This document shows positions 60,508 through 64,000 of a stretch of 64,000 bases of DNA, piece after piece. The stretch's first letter is position 1. The number at the start of each line of letters is the position of its first letter. The translations under genes were made by a program, and so were the position numbers. The notes under the pieces are model-generated. The model worked only from the letters and a program-made list of their open reading frames with translations. It ran no database searches and was not told the DNA's origin. Location of the stretch: the NCBI RefSeq assembly GCF_039541815.1, contig NZ_BAABGY010000001.1:496001-560000 (forward strand), read 5' to 3'. The stretch is from Flavisolibacter amylovorans. Its GTDB lineage: Bacteria; Bacteroidota; Bacteroidia; Chitinophagales; Chitinophagaceae.

Positions 60508-61353
60508 TTAGTATTTTTTCACATCTGTGTCGGGTGCTTCGTCGCGGGGCACCTCGAGGGTCACCTTGTAGTAGGTCTGGGAGGCGTCTTTTTCGAAGAG
60601 GATGCGGCCGTGGGCGACACGGAGGCGGCTCGAGATGTTCTTGAGGCCGAGGCCTGTTTTGCTCTTGTTGAGCCGCTCGAAGTCGGACTGCACGATGCCG
60701 CGCCCGTCGTGGTGTACGCGGAGCACGAAATGGTCGTGCTGCAGGTGCTGGGTGATGTGGATAAAGGAGGGTTTCGAATGCTTGAGTATGTTGTTTACGA
60801 GCTCCTGGAGGATGCGGAAAATGAGGAGCTCGGTTTCGGGCCGGAGGCGGTCGCGGTACTCATGGAAGCGCGAGGAGATGTTGATAGCGCCGGAGCCGCC
60901 GATCTTCTGGGCGAGGTCGTTGATGGCGCTTTCGAGGCCGAAATTGCGCAGGGTAGGGGGCATCAGCTGGTGCGAGATGTTGCGGATCAGCTGGATGGTA
61001 TCGTCGAGGATCTGGCGGGCCTGGTAGATGCTCTGGAGCTGGGTGGCCTTGTCCTGGTTCACGAGGTTCTCATTGAGGTAGAGGCGGGCGGTGGCCAGCA
61101 GCGGGCCGGCGTCGTCGTGGAGGTCGGCCGCGATGCGGGAGCGTTCCTCTTCCTGGAGGCGTACGGAGGCGTTGAGGAGGAGTTTTTGTTGCTCTTGCTC
61201 CATGAGTTGGAGTTGAGATTGGTAGCGGATAACCTTTCGCTGATGGAAAACAACGAAAATGATTAGGCCAGCTACCAATAGCAGCATCCCGAGCGTACCC
61301 AAGAGCAGTGCTGTTGATTCAGCTGATGGAGTATCAATTTGTAATAGGAACAT
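60508..61353 (-). CDS. Sensor histidine kinase (HisKA_3 type)
   Basis: 281 aa. A short N-terminus (13 aa), one membrane segment (~14-37), a coiled linker, then the HisKA_3 dimer/phospho-site with H79 in IAADLHDDAGPLLA, and the ATPase with ELVNNILKHSK (N box), DGRG and GLGLKNISSRL (G2). There is essentially no periplasmic sensor domain, so it likely senses through a partner, perhaps the 7-TM protein encoded 10 nt upstream. Pairs with the downstream LuxR-type regulator. Confidence 0.95.
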   Translation of the reverse strand: MFLLQIDTPSAESTALLLGTLGMLLLVAGLIIFVVFHQRKVIRYQSQLQLMEQEQQKLLLNASVRLQEEERSRIAADLHDDAGPLLATARLYLNENLVNQDKATQLQSIYQARQILDDTIQLIRNISHQLMPPTLRNFGLESAINDLAQKIGGSGAINISSRFHEYRDRLRPETELLIFRILQELVNNILKHSKPSFIHITQHLQHDHFVLRVHHDGRGIVQSDFERLNKSKTGLGLKNISSRLRVAHGRILFEKDASQTYYKVTLEVPRDEAPDTDVKKY

Positions 61354-61363
61354 TGGATAATTT

Positions 61364-62041
61364 CTAGAAGCTCAACTGATTTAGGCGTCCCACTTTTCCA
61401 TTTCGCCGATTGTCAACAGCAACTAACATAGCCACGAGGAAAAAGCTACACTTAATCGTTGTGAAGATGTTCGTGAACATCCAAAAAATGTTGATTATGG
61501 ATTTATCGACTTGGTTGGCGAAAATATAGCAGAAGAAAGAACCAGCGAGATAAAGCATAATCGCGCATGCGATCCAAAAGTGATAGCGATTGTAAATGAA
61601 ACCGTCTGTCACCTTATCCATTTGCTCGAAAAGATACCAGAACGCCATTAATAATATTAGAATCGTTTCTACTCCAATAGGGATAGAATCTAATACACGG
61701 TACTTTCCAAAAATGCGGTAGAGACACCAAAATAGATAGAACCCGAAGCTAATGAGGTAAATACCTTTTTTAGCTTTGGTATTGGCAATAAACAAGAAAA
61801 AAAGAAATGCAAAAAGGCCGTATTCTAGTGCTGTAAATATTGAGTAAAGGTTTCGAATCTGGGATACAGGCACCCACAGCGATGTATAATTAGTGACAAA
61901 TTCACAAGCACAGTAGGCCGCTACGATCTTTAGAGGGAGCGAGTTACGAAGAGATTTATACTTCCAGAAAAAGAAAAGAATCGGAAGAAGCGAGATATAG
62001 ATCGCAACATAAATAAAAAGGCTTTCTATAGCTTCGGTCAT
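61364..62041 (-). CDS. Seven-TM membrane protein, AT-rich, upstream of kinase
   Basis: 225 aa, about seven membrane segments (~7-26, 38-54, 66-85, 93-112, 122-140, 152-172, 184-205), ending in a short basic tail. No family recognised. It is 10 nt upstream of the histidine kinase, which lacks a sensor domain, so a role as sensor partner is inferred. The base composition drops sharply from about 61200 on. Confidence 0.8.
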   Translation of the reverse strand: MTEAIESLFIYVAIYISLLPILFFFWKYKSLRNSLPLKIVAAYCACEFVTNYTSLWVPVSQIRNLYSIFTALEYGLFAFLFFLFIANTKAKKGIYLISFGFYLFWCLYRIFGKYRVLDSIPIGVETILILLMAFWYLFEQMDKVTDGFIYNRYHFWIACAIMLYLAGSFFCYIFANQVDKSIINIFWMFTNIFTTIKCSFFLVAMLVAVDNRRNGKVGRLNQLSF

Positions 62042-62483
62042 TGACCAAATATAGAAAACCTTTTAAATTTCGTAGAAGAGGAAGAAAGTTAGTTATTCTC
62101 CCACCATACAAGATCACCGATCGGGGGGATAGCGCGCGAGATTTTAGTTTTCATACCAGTAAGTTTTCGTTTTTAGGTAACGTAAAAATGTACTCGCAGA
62201 AACACTATCCGAATAGGTGTATCCTCTTAATGTAGGCCAGATTCGCGTAAAGAAGTAGTTTGGAAAAGGGTTTCGTGGGATTTCACTCGTAAGGATACTT
62301 GGTCAGAAAGCGTAATAATCCGCATGTCGAATAGTAAAATTACTATCTACTTTATTAGTAAAACTCCGTTCATGCAGGTGATTTCGATTGAGGCGCGATC
62401 CAAAAATATTAATAGCTCCGAAAACGGAAACTAGGTAAGCTGATTCTGTCAAATTGGCATTTTCGGAAGGGGGCACCTAGTAT
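62042..62483. other. 442-nt AT-rich intergenic region, no gene seen
   Basis: It should contain the promoter of the membrane-protein/kinase/regulator operon. A 64-codon plus-strand frame (62041-62235) has no support. No clear hairpin or array is seen. Confidence 0.5.
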
Positions 62484-63257
62484 TTAGTTGCTAGTTGGCA
62501 TTTGGGCGTTTGTGAGGTCGAAAGCAATTAGTTTGTTTGGACCTTCGTCTATACTTGTGATATTATATTTCATTGTTAGAACAACAACGATCATTATAAT
62601 ATAATGATAGCAATAAAGAAGGAACGACACTTTTGGATAATCCGTTAGGAGGAAAGCGGTGCATGGGTAGATAAGCAAGCTTGTGATTACATAGCAGAAA
62701 AGACCCAAAATCGTCGGAAGTGTATAGGTGGAATGAATCGTTCTTTTATAACAAAAAAACACGAAGTATACAAAGCCGGGAAGAAGCAAAGCGTTTGTGA
62801 TCCCGGCGAAAAGCTCGCCATTGAAAAGTATGGTTTGAAACGAGTTCGAACTCGTAATAAAATAAAACTGGATGGGCAGCAATAGCGCTACTACGGTTGT
62901 TCCGAAATTTCTCATTAATCGAATTTCTCGGTTATTCAGCGACAGGTTAATTATGGTATAGATTACATAGAATTCGATTATTTGGAACACTAATGTGATA
63001 GATTCGAACAGTTTGGTAATAGATTTAAATGAAATTTTTATTAGGTGAGCCTGCCTCAGAAAGGTAATAGGTTCCATATAGGAAAAAATAAATGCAGCGC
63101 AGGATAGATATGTGATGCATAGGCTTCTTAAGCGGTTCCGTTTTGGTGACCGAATAATTTTGAAAAGACAGAAAAGAATTGTAATTAGTACAATTGGTCT
63201 TAGATAGAAAAAGAATGACCAATACTCTAAAATGTATTCTACTGCCCGTTTAATCAT
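62484..63257 (-). CDS. Multi-TM membrane protein, likely paralogue of 61364
   Basis: 257 aa from the ATG at 63257 (TTG at 63275 is an alternative). About seven membrane segments; same size range and hydrophobic profile as the protein at 61364-62041, including an amphipathic N-terminus and a Ser/Asn-rich tail, though no strong sequence identity is visible by eye. Not next to a kinase of its own. AT-rich. Confidence 0.75.
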   Translation of the reverse strand: MIKRAVEYILEYWSFFFYLRPIVLITILFCLFKIIRSPKRNRLRSLCITYLSCAAFIFSYMEPITFLRQAHLIKISFKSITKLFESITLVFQIIEFYVIYTIINLSLNNREIRLMRNFGTTVVALLLPIQFYFITSSNSFQTILFNGELFAGITNALLLPGFVYFVFFCYKRTIHSTYTLPTILGLFCYVITSLLIYPCTAFLLTDYPKVSFLLYCYHYIIMIVVVLTMKYNITSIDEGPNKLIAFDLTNAQMPTSN

Positions 63258-63590
63258 GCAGATTCGTTTTATCAACTGTAAGCACGTAATAGATAGTGAT
63301 TCGAAGGCGAAACGAGACTATACAAATGTCGGTTGCTCAAAGCAAACTGTATATGTTGACCGCAACCATCGCTTACACTAGTTTCGGACGTAATTCTCAT
63401 TGACCTTCCATACTATCACTGAATGCCGACCGTCAACCAAGCTAATACAAACTAATTTCTACGGCCCCATCACCCCGTTATCACCCCATTCTTCAAGGCC
63501 AGCATCCGAATGTTTAATGCACGATGAGGACATTAGAAATTCACGGAGAGCTGTTTATGATGGTCTCCAGTTGGCTGAGGCTTCACTAAT
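63258..63590. other. AT-rich intergenic region with array E4
   Basis: 333 nt. Apart from array E4 (63462-63490), no gene or RNA seen; the 63400-63702 plus-strand frame translates the array and overlaps the partial gene. Confidence 0.5.
63462..63490 (+). repeat. Array E4: CCCCATCA units
   Basis: CCCCATCA, CCCCGTTAT, CACCCCATT. A short, degenerate copy of family E, inside AT-rich DNA. Confidence 0.6.
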
Positions 63591-64000
63591 TTACTTAAAG
63601 AGGATTACCGGTGGTTGTGTCTCAAACCCAATTCGATACATTTCCTTTTTACCAATGACCATTTTTGTAAATACTACACAGATAAAACAAACTAAAAGAT
63701 AGTGATATGTATTAATCATTTCTCTGTAAATAGAGTCAAGTTCAAAGCTCCTTGAGAAAACTCCTGCTTCTAACGTAAGGATAAGAATTGAAATGAGAGA
63801 ATACGAGAAAATTGCAACTGACGTCCAGTTGGTGATAATCTTGAAGATCGAAAGGTGATGTAGGATATAGACGTATGCACAAAATCCGAGCATACTACCC
63901 ACGCAGCTAACAAAAGACAGTACTTCGCTCCAAAACAAAATATGTCTTGCGAGACCTGTTTGATCTGAAATTGTTGTTGTAACGAATGCTGCAATTAAAT
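63591..64000 (-). CDS. Membrane protein, cut by right edge
   Basis: The minus-strand frame is open from the right edge (...QTGLARHILFWSEVLSFVS) to the stop at 63591, so the start lies outside the window. About 136 residues are visible with four hydrophobic stretches, e.g. ILHHLSIFKII and SLISILILTLEA. Similar character to the two preceding membrane proteins, giving three in a row. Confidence 0.65.
   Translation of the reverse strand, partial: LIAAFVTTTISDQTGLARHILFWSEVLSFVSCVGSMLGFCAYVYILHHLSIFKIITNWTSVAIFSYSLISILILTLEAGVFSRSFELDSIYREMINTYHYLLVCFICVVFTKMVIGKKEMYRIGFETQPPVILFK

Noticed and set aside
62041..62235. 64-codon plus-strand frame in AT-rich DNA
   Set aside because: Starts on the base where the divergent gene starts; no domain, no membrane segment, basic random-looking composition.
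1..64000. tRNA or rRNA genes
   Set aside because: No cloverleaf with a T-loop GTTCAANNC pattern and no rRNA-like stretch was recognised; a covariance search was not possible here.

Overview
The window looks like a chromosomal segment of a GC-rich Bacteroidota, most likely in or near the Chitinophagaceae. Support comes from T9SS and gliding genes (PorT, SprA, a PorE-like OmpA protein), T9SS type A and type B client proteins, a SusC/SusD pair, many DUF families typical of the phylum, the ruvA-sprA and ubiE-porT gene orders, and repeated TAnnTTTG (-7) promoter boxes. The last ~2.7 kb is visibly AT-rich compared with the rest.

Layout. 1-5300: end of an unknown gene, a T9SS-exported metzincin protease, a YkuK-like RNase H-fold protein, EngB, UbiE and PorT. 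5475-13700: a long minus-strand run of small metabolic, envelope and stress genes (GAF, GNAT, rhomboid, M23 and S41 peptidases, VOC, NmrA). 13764-16660: a RAYT transposase gene between inverted palindromes, a DoxX protein, fabH, and a four-helix-bundle gene between 43-bp inverted repeats. 16693-24521: ruvA and the 7.2-kb sprA. 24888-42331: minus-strand genes including two large T9SS cargo proteins, guaB, dprA, a PorE-like protein, queE and folD. 42419-45211: a PorV-like barrel and an exported HhH barrel. 45393-51092: susC-susD-DUF1735. 51231-58977: DUF3467, radC, prs, rplY, pth, an FAH hydrolase and a fused 2-oxoacid dehydrogenase E1. 59028-64000: a secreted protein, a response regulator/histidine kinase pair, and three polytopic membrane proteins in AT-rich DNA.

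The signal least explained by known feature types is a class of short degenerate arrays with a 7-9 nt period, in several unrelated sequence families (called A-K here; G and H are palindromic rather than periodic). They fill many intergenic gaps, often occur as inverted pairs, and in ten genes start within about 0-3 nt of the stop codon. One inverted pair encloses a complete four-helix-bundle gene; another pair of the same family encloses nothing. Two genes (DoxX, rhomboid) seem to take their last codons from an array.

Other points: a rhomboid whose catalytic serine is threonine; promoter boxes only 3-7 nt before the start codon in at least seven genes, implying leaderless mRNAs; and ribosomal-protein-like codon use in the susCD operon. 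No tRNA, rRNA, CRISPR array or prophage was seen. All calls rest on reading motifs and architecture by eye; no database search was run.
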